Assembly: GCF_016342265.1 (NCBI RefSeq)
Contig: NZ_JAEIOS010000011.1
Span: 722,878 to 786,877, forward strand
Direction: 5' to 3'
DNA: 64,000 nt
Source of the DNA: Corynebacterium meridianum
Lineage (GTDB): Bacteria > Actinomycetota > Actinomycetes > Mycobacteriales > Mycobacteriaceae
Under the pieces are notes generated by a model. The model worked only from the letters and a program-made list of their open reading frames with translations. It made no database searches and was not told the origin of the DNA. Position numbers and translations under genes: made by a program. Below are positions 28,021 through 37,031 of this stretch, one piece after another (position 1 is the first letter of the stretch; every line of letters starts with the position of its first letter).

Positions 28021-29850
28021 CTAGCGCTTGTACAGCTGACGGATCTCCTCGTTGAAACGCTGCGCCACGACGTTGCGCTTGATCTTCATCGTCGGCGTCA
28101 GCTCGTTCTCCTCCTCGGACAGATCCCGGTCCAGGATGTAGAACTTCTTGATCGCCTCGGCGTGGCTCACCGTCGAGTTGCAGTCGTTGATGGCGTCCTG
28201 GATCTCCGCGCGCAGCACCGGGTCGGTCACCATGTCCGCCACCGACTTCGACTCAGGGAAGTTACGCGTCAGCTTCCACCGACGGAACGCCTCCTCGTCG
28301 AGTGCGATAAGCACACCGACGAACGGCTTGCCGTCGCCGACGACGAGGGCCTGACTGATCAGCGGGTGGCTGCGCAGGCGGTCCTCCATCGGGCCGGGCG
28401 AGACGTTCTTGCCGCTCGCGGTGACGATGAGATCCTTCTTGCGGCCGGTGATCACCAGGTGCCCGGACTCGAGCAGCTCCCCCAGGTCACCCGTGTTGAA
28501 CCAGCCGTCGTCGACGGACTCCTCGGTGGCTTCGTCGTTGTGCCAGTAGCCGTCGAAGACCATCTCGCCCTTGACGAGAATCTCCCCCTCCTCATTGACC
28601 CGGACCGCCATGCCGCCGATCGGGCGGCCGACCGAGCCGATGACGTTGTCCTCGAAGTTCACCGCCACGGCGGCGGTGGTCTCGGTCAGGCCGTAGCCCT
28701 CGTAGACCGTCACCCCGATCCCGCGGAAGAAGTGCGCCAGATCCGGGGTCATCGCCGACCCGCCGGAGATGCAGTACTTCACGCTCGCCCCCATCGCCTC
28801 GCGGATCTTCGAGTAGACGAGCTTGTCGAACGCCTTGTGCTTCAGACGCAGTGCCCGCGAGGGGCCTTCCTCAGTGTCCAGCGCCTTGGAGTAGTCCTGC
28901 GCGACCTTCTCCGCCTTGAGGAACATGGCCCCCTGGACGGGACCGTTGTCCTGGGCGTTCGCGGCGGCACCGTTGCGCACCTTCTCGAACACCCGCGGAA
29001 CGCCGAGAATCAGGTTCGGACGCGCCCGCTGGAACTCGACCGAAAGCGTCGAGAAATCGGACCAGTGCGACTGGGTCGCCCCGGAGATCGTGATCGCGAG
29101 GCTCACCGCGCGGGAGAACACGTGCGCGAGCGGAAGGAACGTCAGTACCCGGGTCCCGGGCACCGCGATCGCACCCACCGGATGCGTCATCAGGGCGCGG
29201 GCCTCCGACAGCCAGTTGCGGTGCGTCAGCCGGCATCCCTTGGGACGCCCCGTCGTACCCGAGGTGTAGACCAGTGACGCGAGATCCGCCGACTTCGTGG
29301 CGGCGATCCGCTCCTCGACCGCGGCGTCCTCGATCGGACGCCCCTCGAACTTCAGGGTGTTGATCGCCGAGGCGTTGATCTCCAGGATCCGCCGCAACCG
29401 GGAGGTCGATCCCTTCAGGGACGGCGAACCGTCCGGCCCGAGTTCCAGATGCCGCATAAGCTCGGTGTGCTCGCGGGTCTCGGTCACGGCGAATACCGCC
29501 CCGGAGTCCTCGATGATCCACTGGACCTGGCTCAGCGACGACGAACCGTAGATCGGAACGCTCACCGCACCGGCCGCCCAGATCGCGAAGTCCAGCAACG
29601 CCCACTCGTAGCGGGTGTCGCTGAGCAGTGCGATGCGGTCCCCCTGCTTCACACCGTTCGCGATGAATCCCTTGGCGACCTCGTAGACCTCGTCCAGGAA
29701 CTCCTTCGCGGTGACACTGACCCACTCGAAGTTCTGCGGCCGGGTGAACATCACCCCGTACGGACGCACCTTCACCAGGTCGATCAACGCCGTGAGACAC
29801 GTCTCACCGGGTCCGATCTCGTACTTCGCGGGGGCTGAGTGTTCCTGCAC
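28021..29850 (-). CDS. fadD15: Long-chain acyl-CoA synthetase (AMP-forming)
   Basis: Activates long-chain fatty acids with ATP and CoA. 609 residues, with the adenylate motif YTSGTTGRPKG, the YGLTETT core motif, the GDLGELLESGHLVITGRKKD hinge region and the catalytic Lys near the C-terminus (PTMKIKRN). The GTG start at 29850 has GGAAGG seven bases upstream. Position between hemW and malQ is the same as that of fadD15 in C. glutamicum. It may feed membrane lipid or mycolate synthesis. Confidence 0.93.
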   Translation of the reverse strand: MQEHSAPAKYEIGPGETCLTALIDLVKVRPYGVMFTRPQNFEWVSVTAKEFLDEVYEVAKGFIANGVKQGDRIALLSDTRYEWALLDFAIWAAGAVSVPIYGSSSLSQVQWIIEDSGAVFAVTETREHTELMRHLELGPDGSPSLKGSTSRLRRILEINASAINTLKFEGRPIEDAAVEERIAATKSADLASLVYTSGTTGRPKGCRLTHRNWLSEARALMTHPVGAIAVPGTRVLTFLPLAHVFSRAVSLAITISGATQSHWSDFSTLSVEFQRARPNLILGVPRVFEKVRNGAAANAQDNGPVQGAMFLKAEKVAQDYSKALDTEEGPSRALRLKHKAFDKLVYSKIREAMGASVKYCISGGSAMTPDLAHFFRGIGVTVYEGYGLTETTAAVAVNFEDNVIGSVGRPIGGMAVRVNEEGEILVKGEMVFDGYWHNDEATEESVDDGWFNTGDLGELLESGHLVITGRKKDLIVTASGKNVSPGPMEDRLRSHPLISQALVVGDGKPFVGVLIALDEEAFRRWKLTRNFPESKSVADMVTDPVLRAEIQDAINDCNSTVSHAEAIKKFYILDRDLSEEENELTPTMKIKRNVVAQRFNEEIRQLYKR

Positions 29851-30038
29851 TGATGATCCTTCCGCAGCGGTACGCCCGAATCACGGCCGAGAACCGTGGA
29901 CGGGAACCCGCCGTCGATTGACTGTCTCTCCGGACGAATTTACCCGCTGCTCCCCGACAGCGGGCGGGCACCTCCGGCTCGGGCGCGTCTCCTGACGGGG
30001 TTGAGGGTGCGGTCGGACACGGCTGGATGGCAAGATGA

Positions 30039-32207
30039 GTGCCCGTGACCTACATCAATGAGCTGAAGTCCCTGGCAGACCTCCACGGGGTGGCGACCAG
30101 CTACCACACCGCCGCGGGGGAACTGGTCGAGGTGTCGGAAGATACCCTGACCAAGACCCTCGCCGCGCTCGGGGTGGACATCCTCCGCGGCGGGGACGAG
30201 CCAACCGCCGAATCCCTCGCCGCCGCGCGCCAGGCCCACCTGGACTCGCGATTCACCCGCCCGCTACCGCCCTGTGTCGTGGCGATCGCGGGACAACCCC
30301 ACGAGTTCACCGTCCACGTACATGACGGTGAACCGGTCACAGTGACCATCACCCTCGAAGACGGAGCCACCGTCACCCCGCAGCAGGTGGACAACTTCGT
30401 CGAGGCCCGCACCATCGACGGCGTCACCTGGGGCGAAGCCAGCTTCGCCGTCCCCACCGACCTGCCGCTCGGCTGGCACACCCTGTCCATGGAATCCACC
30501 GGCGGAGTCAGCGGCTCGTGCCAACTCATCGTCACCCCCGCCCGTCTCAGCACCTCCGACAGGTACCTGCGCACCCCGGTCTCGGGTGTCATGGCGCAGC
30601 TCTACTCGACGCGGTCGCGGGACAGCTGGGGAATCGGCGATTTCGGTGACCTCCGCGACCTCGGGAGGTCACTGGCGAAGAACGCAGGCGCGGACTTCCT
30701 CCTCGTCAACCCGATGCACGCCGCGGAACCGTTCCCCCCGGTGGAGGACTCCCCCTACCTGCCGACGACGCGCCGGTTCACGAATCCGCTGTACATCCGC
30801 GTCGAGGACATCGACGAATACGGGCTTCTCTCCCCCGCCGACCGGGTCCGCATCGAGGACACGGCAGCGAAACTCAAGGCCGACAACACCTCACCCGGAG
30901 AGATCAGCCGGAACCCGATCTACACCGCGAAACTAGCGGCACTTCGGGAGATCTACGAGCTGCCGATGACCCCGTCCCGCGCCGAGGCGTTCACCACCTA
31001 CCTGGAGAAGGAGGGCAGGGGGCTCGACGACTTCGCCACCTGGTGTGCCCGCCGCGAGCTCGAGGTTCTCGCCGCCGGCGGAACAGTTCCGGGCGTCGAC
31101 ACCGCCCAGGAACGCACCGTCGAAGAGGCTGCGGGCTTCTACCGCTGGCTGCAGTGGATCTGCGATGACCAGCTACAATCAGCACAGAAGGCCGCAACCG
31201 ACGCAGGCATGTCCATCGGCGTGATGGCCGACCTCGCCGTCGGTGTGCACCCCGGCGGTGCCGACGCCGAGAACCTCTCCGACGTTCTCGTCCAGGCGGC
31301 ATCCGTCGGTGCCCCGCCGGACGACTACAACCAGCAGGGCCAGGACTGGTCGCAGCCGCCGTGGCACCCCGAGCGGCTCGCCGAGTGCGGCTACGCCCCC
31401 TGGCGCGACATGCTCCGCACGGTCCTGCGTCACTCCGGGGGCATCCGGGTCGATCACGTCCTCGGGCTGTTCCGCCTCTGGTGGATCCCGCGCATGCAGC
31501 CCCCGACCACCGGCACCTACGTCCACTACGACTACGCGGCCCTCGTCGGCATCCTCGCTCTCGAGGCCGAGCGTGCCGGTGCGGTCGTCATCGGCGAGGA
31601 CCTGGGAACCTTCGAACCGTGGGTGCAGGAGGTATTGGCGAGCCGGGGAATCATGGGCACCACGATCCTGTGGTTCGAGCACGATCCGGAGATCCCCGGC
31701 CCCCGCCGACAGGACCGTTACCGGGAACTCGCCCTGACATCGGTCACCACCCACGATCTCCCCCCGACCGCCGGAATGCTTCGCGGCGAACACATCCAGC
31801 TCCGCGAACGGCTCGGCCTGTTCACCACGGACCCGGCGGAGGAGGACCGCGGGGATCTCGCATGGCAGAACGAGGTTCTCACCCGCATCCAGGAACACGG
31901 CTGCTTCTCCGGTACCGCCGTCGAGGACCGCGCCTTCGATGGAGCGGCCCGCGGCGACCGGGGTCCGATCCGGGAACTGATCGTCGGGATGCACCGGTAC
32001 ATCGCCGGGACCCCGTCCGCGCTCGCGTGCACGTCACTGGTCGACATGGTCGGAGATGTCCGTGCACAGAACCAGCCCGGAACGACTCACGAGCTGTACC
32101 CGAACTGGTGTGTACCGCTCTGTGACGGATCCGGGAATGTGGTCCTCATCGAGGATCTTCCCGAGAACCCGTGGTTCCGGGCCGTGGCCGAGGCGTCGAA
32201 GCGCTGA
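30039..32207 (+). CDS. malQ: 4-alpha-glucanotransferase (amylomaltase) MalQ
   Basis: Transfers glucan chains between maltooligosaccharides (GH77). 722 residues: an N-terminal extension of about 160 residues typical of actinobacterial and enteric MalQ, then the catalytic barrel. The nucleophile Asp is in GIRVDHVLGLFRLWWIP, the acid/base Glu in VVIGEDLGT and the third acid in TTHDLPPT. The start is a GTG at 30039 with only a weak ribosome-binding site; another GTG follows six bases later. It links with treS and maltokinase in the same window in maltose/trehalose metabolism. Confidence 0.93.
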   Translation: MPVTYINELKSLADLHGVATSYHTAAGELVEVSEDTLTKTLAALGVDILRGGDEPTAESLAAARQAHLDSRFTRPLPPCVVAIAGQPHEFTVHVHDGEPVTVTITLEDGATVTPQQVDNFVEARTIDGVTWGEASFAVPTDLPLGWHTLSMESTGGVSGSCQLIVTPARLSTSDRYLRTPVSGVMAQLYSTRSRDSWGIGDFGDLRDLGRSLAKNAGADFLLVNPMHAAEPFPPVEDSPYLPTTRRFTNPLYIRVEDIDEYGLLSPADRVRIEDTAAKLKADNTSPGEISRNPIYTAKLAALREIYELPMTPSRAEAFTTYLEKEGRGLDDFATWCARRELEVLAAGGTVPGVDTAQERTVEEAAGFYRWLQWICDDQLQSAQKAATDAGMSIGVMADLAVGVHPGGADAENLSDVLVQAASVGAPPDDYNQQGQDWSQPPWHPERLAECGYAPWRDMLRTVLRHSGGIRVDHVLGLFRLWWIPRMQPPTTGTYVHYDYAALVGILALEAERAGAVVIGEDLGTFEPWVQEVLASRGIMGTTILWFEHDPEIPGPRRQDRYRELALTSVTTHDLPPTAGMLRGEHIQLRERLGLFTTDPAEEDRGDLAWQNEVLTRIQEHGCFSGTAVEDRAFDGAARGDRGPIRELIVGMHRYIAGTPSALACTSLVDMVGDVRAQNQPGTTHELYPNWCVPLCDGSGNVVLIEDLPENPWFRAVAEASKR

Positions 32208-32212
32208 ACCCG

Positions 32213-32262
32213 GTAGAAGAGGGGCGGGGCCGTGGGGCCCCCGGGCCCCGCCCCTCTTCTAC
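32213..32262. terminator. Strong bidirectional terminator after malQ
   Basis: A perfect 19-bp inverted repeat: 32213-32231 (GTAGAAGAGGGGCGGGGCC) and 32244-32262, with a 12-base loop. It begins six bases after the malQ stop and ends 17 bases before the convergent small gene, so it can serve both strands. Confidence 0.9.
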
Positions 32263-32278
32263 CTCGCTTCGTGAACGG

Positions 32279-32392
32279 CTAGATGAGCGTGACCAGCCAG
32301 CCGATGATCACGAGCAGGAGGAGCCCCACCAGGGCCAGCTTCACGCGGGAACGGCCGTAGTTGCGCTTCTTCTTCGGTGCCTGGTTACTCAT
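32279..32392 (-). CDS. Small single-helix membrane protein
   Basis: 37 residues from the ATG at 32392: a basic head (MSNQAPKKKRNYGRSRVK) and one transmembrane helix (LALVGLLLLVIIGWLVTL). The Lys/Arg-rich head predicts a cytoplasmic N-terminus. It is followed by the bidirectional terminator. The ribosome-binding site is weak. A longer upstream reading frame overlaps the next gene and lacks support. Confidence 0.55.
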   Translation of the reverse strand: MSNQAPKKKRNYGRSRVKLALVGLLLLVIIGWLVTLI

Positions 32393-32463
32393 AGCGGTTA
32401 TCGGCCACTGCTTTCTCGTCTTTGCGTCCTCCCCGCCGTCAGGCGGTGCTGCCGACCCCCAGT

Positions 32464-32757
32464 CTAGTCCTCCGGAACCGCGGGTTCGGAGATGGAGACG
32501 ATACGCACTCCGGTAGGGCCATGCACCTCCGGACGCGGGACGGTCCCGGCCGGTACGGCACCGCCGTCGCTGCGCCCGGGGATCCGCTCCAACGCGGCCG
32601 CGGCAGTGTTGACCACCTTCAGCAGCAGCGCCGCCAGCGGAACACAGATCAACAGCACCGCAACCATCACCAACGGCGTCTGGATCCACAACGGCGAGCC
32701 GGTGAGCCGCTGCCCGATCCAGTCGAGCACCCCGGTGATCGTCGCGTGAATGTCCAT
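32464..32757 (-). CDS. Small membrane protein
   Basis: 97 residues with one strong transmembrane helix (TPLVMVAVLLICVPLAALLL, residues 27-46) and a Pro/Val-rich cytoplasmic or surface tail. Codon use is like the core genome, and the gene marks the last core gene before the low-GC island. No family recognised; probably transcribed with the 37-residue gene downstream. Confidence 0.65.
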   Translation of the reverse strand: MDIHATITGVLDWIGQRLTGSPLWIQTPLVMVAVLLICVPLAALLLKVVNTAAAALERIPGRSDGGAVPAGTVPRPEVHGPTGVRIVSISEPAVPED

Positions 32758-33202
32758 GATGCCGTGAGTCTAGTCAAGTAAAGGACAGACAGGAAACGGA
32801 AGAGATTACACGGGACCACTCTCACCCGCAATCACCCAGGCTCAGTTCTTCTTCAGATAAAGTCCGATTTAAGCACCGAAAAACCTAAAGGAATAGCTCT
32901 GCTCGCACACCGCGGTCTCCTACAAAAAGACAGCACAGATTTACCCCTATTCTAATACACTGAAATTAAGCGATAATTTCTAGGGATCTTTCCCCACATC
33001 TCGAAAACACCGCAATTAACGATCAGAAACCGGCACCCCAACAACCCTAAAAAGTCTTCCACACGACATCAGGAAGCTACTGATGAAGCCTCCGCACCGC
33101 CACTTCCGTCACACTGCAGACCGCACCCCCAAGGATCAAAGCGGGCAAAAATGGATAAACTACTGAAGACAAACATAATTTAAAGGAAACCGACAAAACC
33201 CC
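32758..33202. other. Low-GC non-coding stretch at the left end of the island
   Basis: About 445 bases that are visibly richer in A and T than the flanking core. No ORF with a ribosome-binding site and protein-like composition was found on either strand. No tRNA, direct repeat or IS end was seen at the boundary. Confidence 0.5.
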
Positions 33203-33242
33203 AAAAAAACGGGCTCCCGCGAAGCTACATTGCGGGAACCCG
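33203..33242 (-). terminator. Rho-independent terminator (minus strand)
   Basis: On the minus strand an 11-bp stem (one G-U pair) of CGGGTTCCCGC and GCGGGAGCCCG with an 11-base loop is followed by seven T residues. It lies 141 bases beyond the stop of the mini-protein gene at 33383-33490 and is the clearest intrinsic terminator in the island. Confidence 0.8.
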
Positions 33243-33382
33243 CCTTCCTCCAGTCTCCACATATAGAAACAACAGCATCAATGAAAGACCAGAGCGTTCA
33301 AACACTGCATTGACGGGAACCTGCTAAAAATCAAGAAACTCTCCGCCAGGACAGTAGAGGTGCTCTATGGCACTCGCAGAAT

Positions 33383-33490
33383 CTAGCTGCACTGCCCGTA
33401 GCGGCAGTGATGATTCTTGAGGCCATGAACGACGGCCTCATTGCAGTAGGGACAACGGGGTTTTCCAGCGGCGACACATGCACAAGCCAT
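33383..33490 (-). CDS. Cys/His-rich mini-protein (zinc-ribbon-like), 35 residues
   Basis: The ATG at 33490 is preceded by AGGAG seven bases away. The 35-residue product has six Cys (positions 3, 5, 13, 16, 29, 34) and three His (22, 27, 28), including CPYC and HHCRYGQC. This spacing resembles the zinc ribbon at the N-terminus of several transposases (CPxC, about a dozen residues, CxxxxC), so it could be a free zinc-binding mini-protein or the remnant of a transposase. A strong terminator downstream on the same strand supports transcription. Function unknown. Confidence 0.5.
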   Translation of the reverse strand: MACACVAAGKPRCPYCNEAVVHGLKNHHCRYGQCS

Positions 33491-35490
33491 TTTTTCTCTC
33501 CTAACAAGAAAAGGAACTATTTGAATGAGGCCCTGGAGGGATGGCCTCTAAAACGACCGTACCAGCAAAACATCTACCGCAGAAGGGGGAATCCCAAAAG
33601 GGGTAACCCGTTACGAACAACTAGAAAATGACAACCAATATCAATAGATCGAACACGTCAACAACATTTCAATCCAGGTGACTACATCATCGGTTTAAGC
33701 CAAACTGACCGACCATCCCCATCCGAAACCATGAAACATCCGTAGAAACTACTCGTTAAGGAAAACTCGGCCCAGTGCCTAATGCACCGACCAGATTGAG
33801 GACCCGGCAACCACTATCTCCGAAAACGATTTCGATTATCACAACACCGCCAATTCTGCCGTTATCAGCGATCCGATTCACTATCGACATACCAGACAGC
33901 GATCGATCAGCTCAATGGAGCACCCGCCTTAAACATCACCGTTGCCAACGACAGCAGCCGAAGAACAGACTATACGGCACCGCCCATCCTGTACCGCTCC
34001 CCGCGGATCCGTTCTGATCAAATCTCACGGCGCACAGCCCCCCCCTTCATCCAAACCACATCCCACCACCTGCATGTTCCAGATCGCTTCCGCGACGAAC
34101 CACAGGTTGACGACAAGATGGATTCCTGCATATCCCCACTGACCACCACGTCAGATGGCGACCTACCCTATGCGGCGATTTAAAGACGGGGCATCATTGA
34201 CGAGGACAAAACCTCCGAAGATCTTGGGAGAAACGTGGTTACCAAGCCCACAAAAACAGATGTTCTCGGCTCATATTGGAAAATCAGGGACATCCAGAAA
34301 TACAGCGGAATTGCAGTATCCTCGACAATGAAGCAATGGATCGGGGGCGGCGAATTTCCACTGTATCGAAGTGGGCGTGTACGCCACCATCCACATGACG
34401 CCGTGCCCCCTACACTTCGCCCTAGCTGCTTCACTCTTTGAATAAACCACGTCATCTGCGATCCCGGCGGGCATTTGACAAGTGCTCCGCAATTGGCCGA
34501 GCCAACCCTACAGCAAGAATACGGATCGACAGAAATAGGAATAGAAAAGGGTATTTCCCGATTAAACGATGCATTTTCGGACTCAGAAATGCGATCCCCG
34601 AAACAACGACGGAACAACTTGCGCGTGCGTCCCGGTTTCGCAGCGCCACCACGGGGAGCCCAATATTAAACGAATAATCGGTAGACGGCACTCACGCCCG
34701 ATCCTTCACCTTTAACAGGTATGCAACCGAGTGGAATTGCGCCACAGAACCCTACTACGGGGAAGCAGGTAGCGACAGGACCACCACCCAAACCATCAGA
34801 AAATTTGCCTAATAATCCTCCCAGGCCGACGCTGCATGGACCATGGTGCCGCAGAAATAGTACATGGGTGAGGCTGAAGGCATTGCCCCAGGTAGGCCGG
34901 GAGATTCCACAGGGGATTCTCGGCATCACCCAATCTTTCCCGCGGATCCGATCTTTGCGTTTACAACAGTAGAGACCTATCGCCGTTGGAAGGAAGTGTA
35001 GGCACCTATATATTTGATTAAAAGAATACAAGCGGACCAACCAAAAGGCCGCAACCGCGTCTCATGGCTCTAGCTATTCCGGGCACTGTACTACGGGAGC
35101 ATTGCTCCGAAAACAGCCAATTTACGGAGCGGTATAGTTTCTATGGCGACATATATCTGTACAACTGGGATCCTCGATCACCAGATTCTACACTACCTGA
35201 AGTGCAAGCCGCTTTTCGGCGACGCTTCACTGAATTAAGTAAACAAAGACCGAAACTTTTTTGCTGTTACGAAGACGACATCGCGAAGCGCACTGGCGTA
35301 GAATTAAACCTAACCGCCAACCACCGGCACAGAAGGTAAAAGGCCAGTCTGGAGAACCGAGGACGTAGAGCAATCGCAAAGAGGAAGATAGTCAATATTT
35401 TTTCCGAAATATCCGGATTCAATATCGTTGATATGATTTTCGTCAAAAGCTGTCAGGACAGCAGACGCGGGACAAACTACACGACTTTTA
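33491..35490. other. Low-GC, largely degenerate stretch
   Basis: About 2 kb with composition unlike the core. One plus-strand frame stays open for 127 codons (33800-34183) without a usable start and, after one stop, continues in the same frame into the HTH gene at 34235. This may be a decayed longer gene. A 91-codon ORF at 35064-35339 has no ribosome-binding site and no recognised motif. Nothing else convincing was found apart from the HTH gene. Confidence 0.45.
34235..34441 (+). CDS. AlpA/excisionase-like HTH protein (possibly degenerate)
   Basis: 68 residues from a GTG with GGGAG four bases upstream. The segment YWKIRDIQKYSGIAVSST followed by MKQWIGGGEFPLYRSGRVR fits the HTH_17/MerR-like fold of AlpA regulators and phage excisionases: a W-x-I-x-D-I opening, the turn before SST, then the G-x-FP-x-YR-x-GR-x-R wing. 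Such genes mark integrated elements. The protein ends soon after the HTH. The same frame continues past the stop with protein-like sequence (34475-34669), so it may be a truncated gene. No integrase was found nearby. Confidence 0.5.
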   Translation: MVTKPTKTDVLGSYWKIRDIQKYSGIAVSSTMKQWIGGGEFPLYRSGRVRHHPHDAVPPTLRPSCFTL

Positions 35491-36333
35491 TTAATTCGTT
35501 TTCAAATTGTAGTTCCACGGAGCCTCGGGCGGCTCCTCTACAGATTCACTCAACCCAAACATCCCCTTTGTTGACAATTCCTCAATCATACATACAGGGT
35601 CTGCATCGACCGGACGGCCATCGGAACGCCCGTGGGCGACTCTCCATGGAATCAATGTGGCACGGATCAGATCAAAATCTTCTAAATCATCCAATTCCCC
35701 GCGCTTGTCACCATAGGTCATACTGTAGTATGACCACACAATTCCGCAGTAACGGCGAAGCCGTTGAATCCCCGCAACAGTTTGGTCCAGGTTTTTAAAG
35801 CGACCATTTTGTGTCTCCACAACCTGCAGACTCGCCATTTTCGCATAAATATAGGCCGCAATTCTCGCCTTCTCGGCCATGCTACTACTTTCATCTCCAC
35901 GAAGTAGAACCAAGAGATTCCTGCCGGCCGGATCCACAGCCGCAATTCCGAAAGCGTCGAACGATGCCTGCAGCGCCAAATTGCAGACATGTACATTGAC
36001 GCCTCCACCCGCGGCAAAGTAGCCTTGTTTAAGTGCCTTTAATGCAGAATGAGGGCGGGTTCTCTCCATCTCCGATTCCGCTATTTTTAGCGTAGAAAGG
36101 CTAAGTATAGCCACCCTACGCGCGCACTGATATTCTTTACAGAAAGCATCGATGTACTGTTTCCTAGCCCCATCCTGCTCCCCGAGAGCTTTATATATGT
36201 CCCCCAATAGAACATTCAGTAGCCCGTCCTCAGGGTTACTTAACATAGTCTCAAAGACGACGGGGAGCGCTTCACCAAATTGATTAGACCTCATCAAAGC
36301 AGAGATCTCGTTCAATTTTTTTTCGGATACCAT
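35491..36333 (-). CDS. Helical-repeat (TPR-like) protein of the island
   Basis: 280 residues from an ATG with GAGGT about five bases upstream. The N-terminal third has TPR-like helix pairs (SNQFGEALPVVFETMLSNPE, LGDIYKALGEQDGARKQYID); the rest is helical with no recognised enzyme motif. No signal peptide or membrane helix, so cytoplasmic. GC content and codon use are clearly lower than in the core genome, supporting recent transfer. It may be a scaffold or regulator of an element now mostly lost. No specific function can be assigned. Confidence 0.6.
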   Translation of the reverse strand: MVSEKKLNEISALMRSNQFGEALPVVFETMLSNPEDGLLNVLLGDIYKALGEQDGARKQYIDAFCKEYQCARRVAILSLSTLKIAESEMERTRPHSALKALKQGYFAAGGGVNVHVCNLALQASFDAFGIAAVDPAGRNLLVLLRGDESSSMAEKARIAAYIYAKMASLQVVETQNGRFKNLDQTVAGIQRLRRYCGIVWSYYSMTYGDKRGELDDLEDFDLIRATLIPWRVAHGRSDGRPVDADPVCMIEELSTKGMFGLSESVEEPPEAPWNYNLKTN

Positions 36334-36405
36334 CTGGACCTCAGCTTACAACCTATAGAGAGCGACCAAGTGTCGTTCGGGACTGGATACAGCTCATGAT
36401 GACGC

Positions 36406-36888
36406 TCACAGCCAATGCCACTTTCCTGTGCCTCCCCCCACTGAACGAATCGCATCGTCAAGTGAAAATACCAAATTCATGACGTTACCGTACCAACGGT
36501 CCCCGTTGTGCTCGATGTATTCAAACGTTCCGTGTACCGGATTGTCACCTTCGAGAGTCATCTTCATGCGCCACATGGTGTGGACACGGTTGCCCGCGGT
36601 AAGGATGAAACCATCTTCGCCAAATTCCTGCATATAGATTCTCTCAGTGAGGGGTGGTTCCGCAGGATCTTTTCCTTCGCTTTCCCTCTGAAGATAGCGC
36701 TCAGCAGGTCCACCGGACTGGCAGCGTCCGTCCACATCGGTAGTTGAACAAATCACACCCTGCACTTCTTGCCTGGTACAAGGCATGGTGAAAGTTCCCC
36801 TGCGGAAAGCCTTATCCGGTCGAAATAGTCCCATTTCAAATTTTGCTCTGGTGTTACAGTGTCGGATTTTCAATTGGCATCCTGCCAT
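36406..36888 (-). CDS. Orphan hypothetical protein of the island
   Basis: Up to 160 residues. Three starts are possible: 36888 (longest, no ribosome-binding site), 36834, and 36786, which has AGGGGA nine bases upstream and gives 126 residues. The C-terminal part (GDRWYGNVMNLVFSLDDAIR) looks protein-like and the frame contains no low-complexity sequence. It precedes the helical-repeat gene on the same strand by 72 bases and could be its partner. No motif recognised; a decayed gene is possible. Confidence 0.4.
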   Translation of the reverse strand: MAGCQLKIRHCNTRAKFEMGLFRPDKAFRRGTFTMPCTRQEVQGVICSTTDVDGRCQSGGPAERYLQRESEGKDPAEPPLTERIYMQEFGEDGFILTAGNRVHTMWRMKMTLEGDNPVHGTFEYIEHNGDRWYGNVMNLVFSLDDAIRSVGGGTGKWHWL

Positions 36889-37031
36889 GTAGCACCAAAG
36901 CTACCACAAACTGGCTGAGGATTACCCTATTCGGGTTCACCCGAAATTTCTCGAAGGAGCCCCCTGTAGCTGCGTCAGAGCCTAGAAGCGTTCACCGCCC
37001 CTAGATTCACAACGGTTGATAGCCTTGTTCC

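Noticed and set aside
34666..35040. 124-codon minus-strand frame in the island, with a Gly/Cys-rich end that looks a little like a bacteriocin
   Set aside because: No ribosome-binding site, no double-Gly leader, and no neighbouring transporter or immunity gene.
35064..35339. 91-codon plus-strand frame
   Set aside because: No ribosome-binding site and no recognisable motif; noted within the degenerate region only.
32758..37030. tRNA or attachment sites bounding the island
   Set aside because: No cloverleaf-like sequence or direct repeat could be found at either edge by eye.
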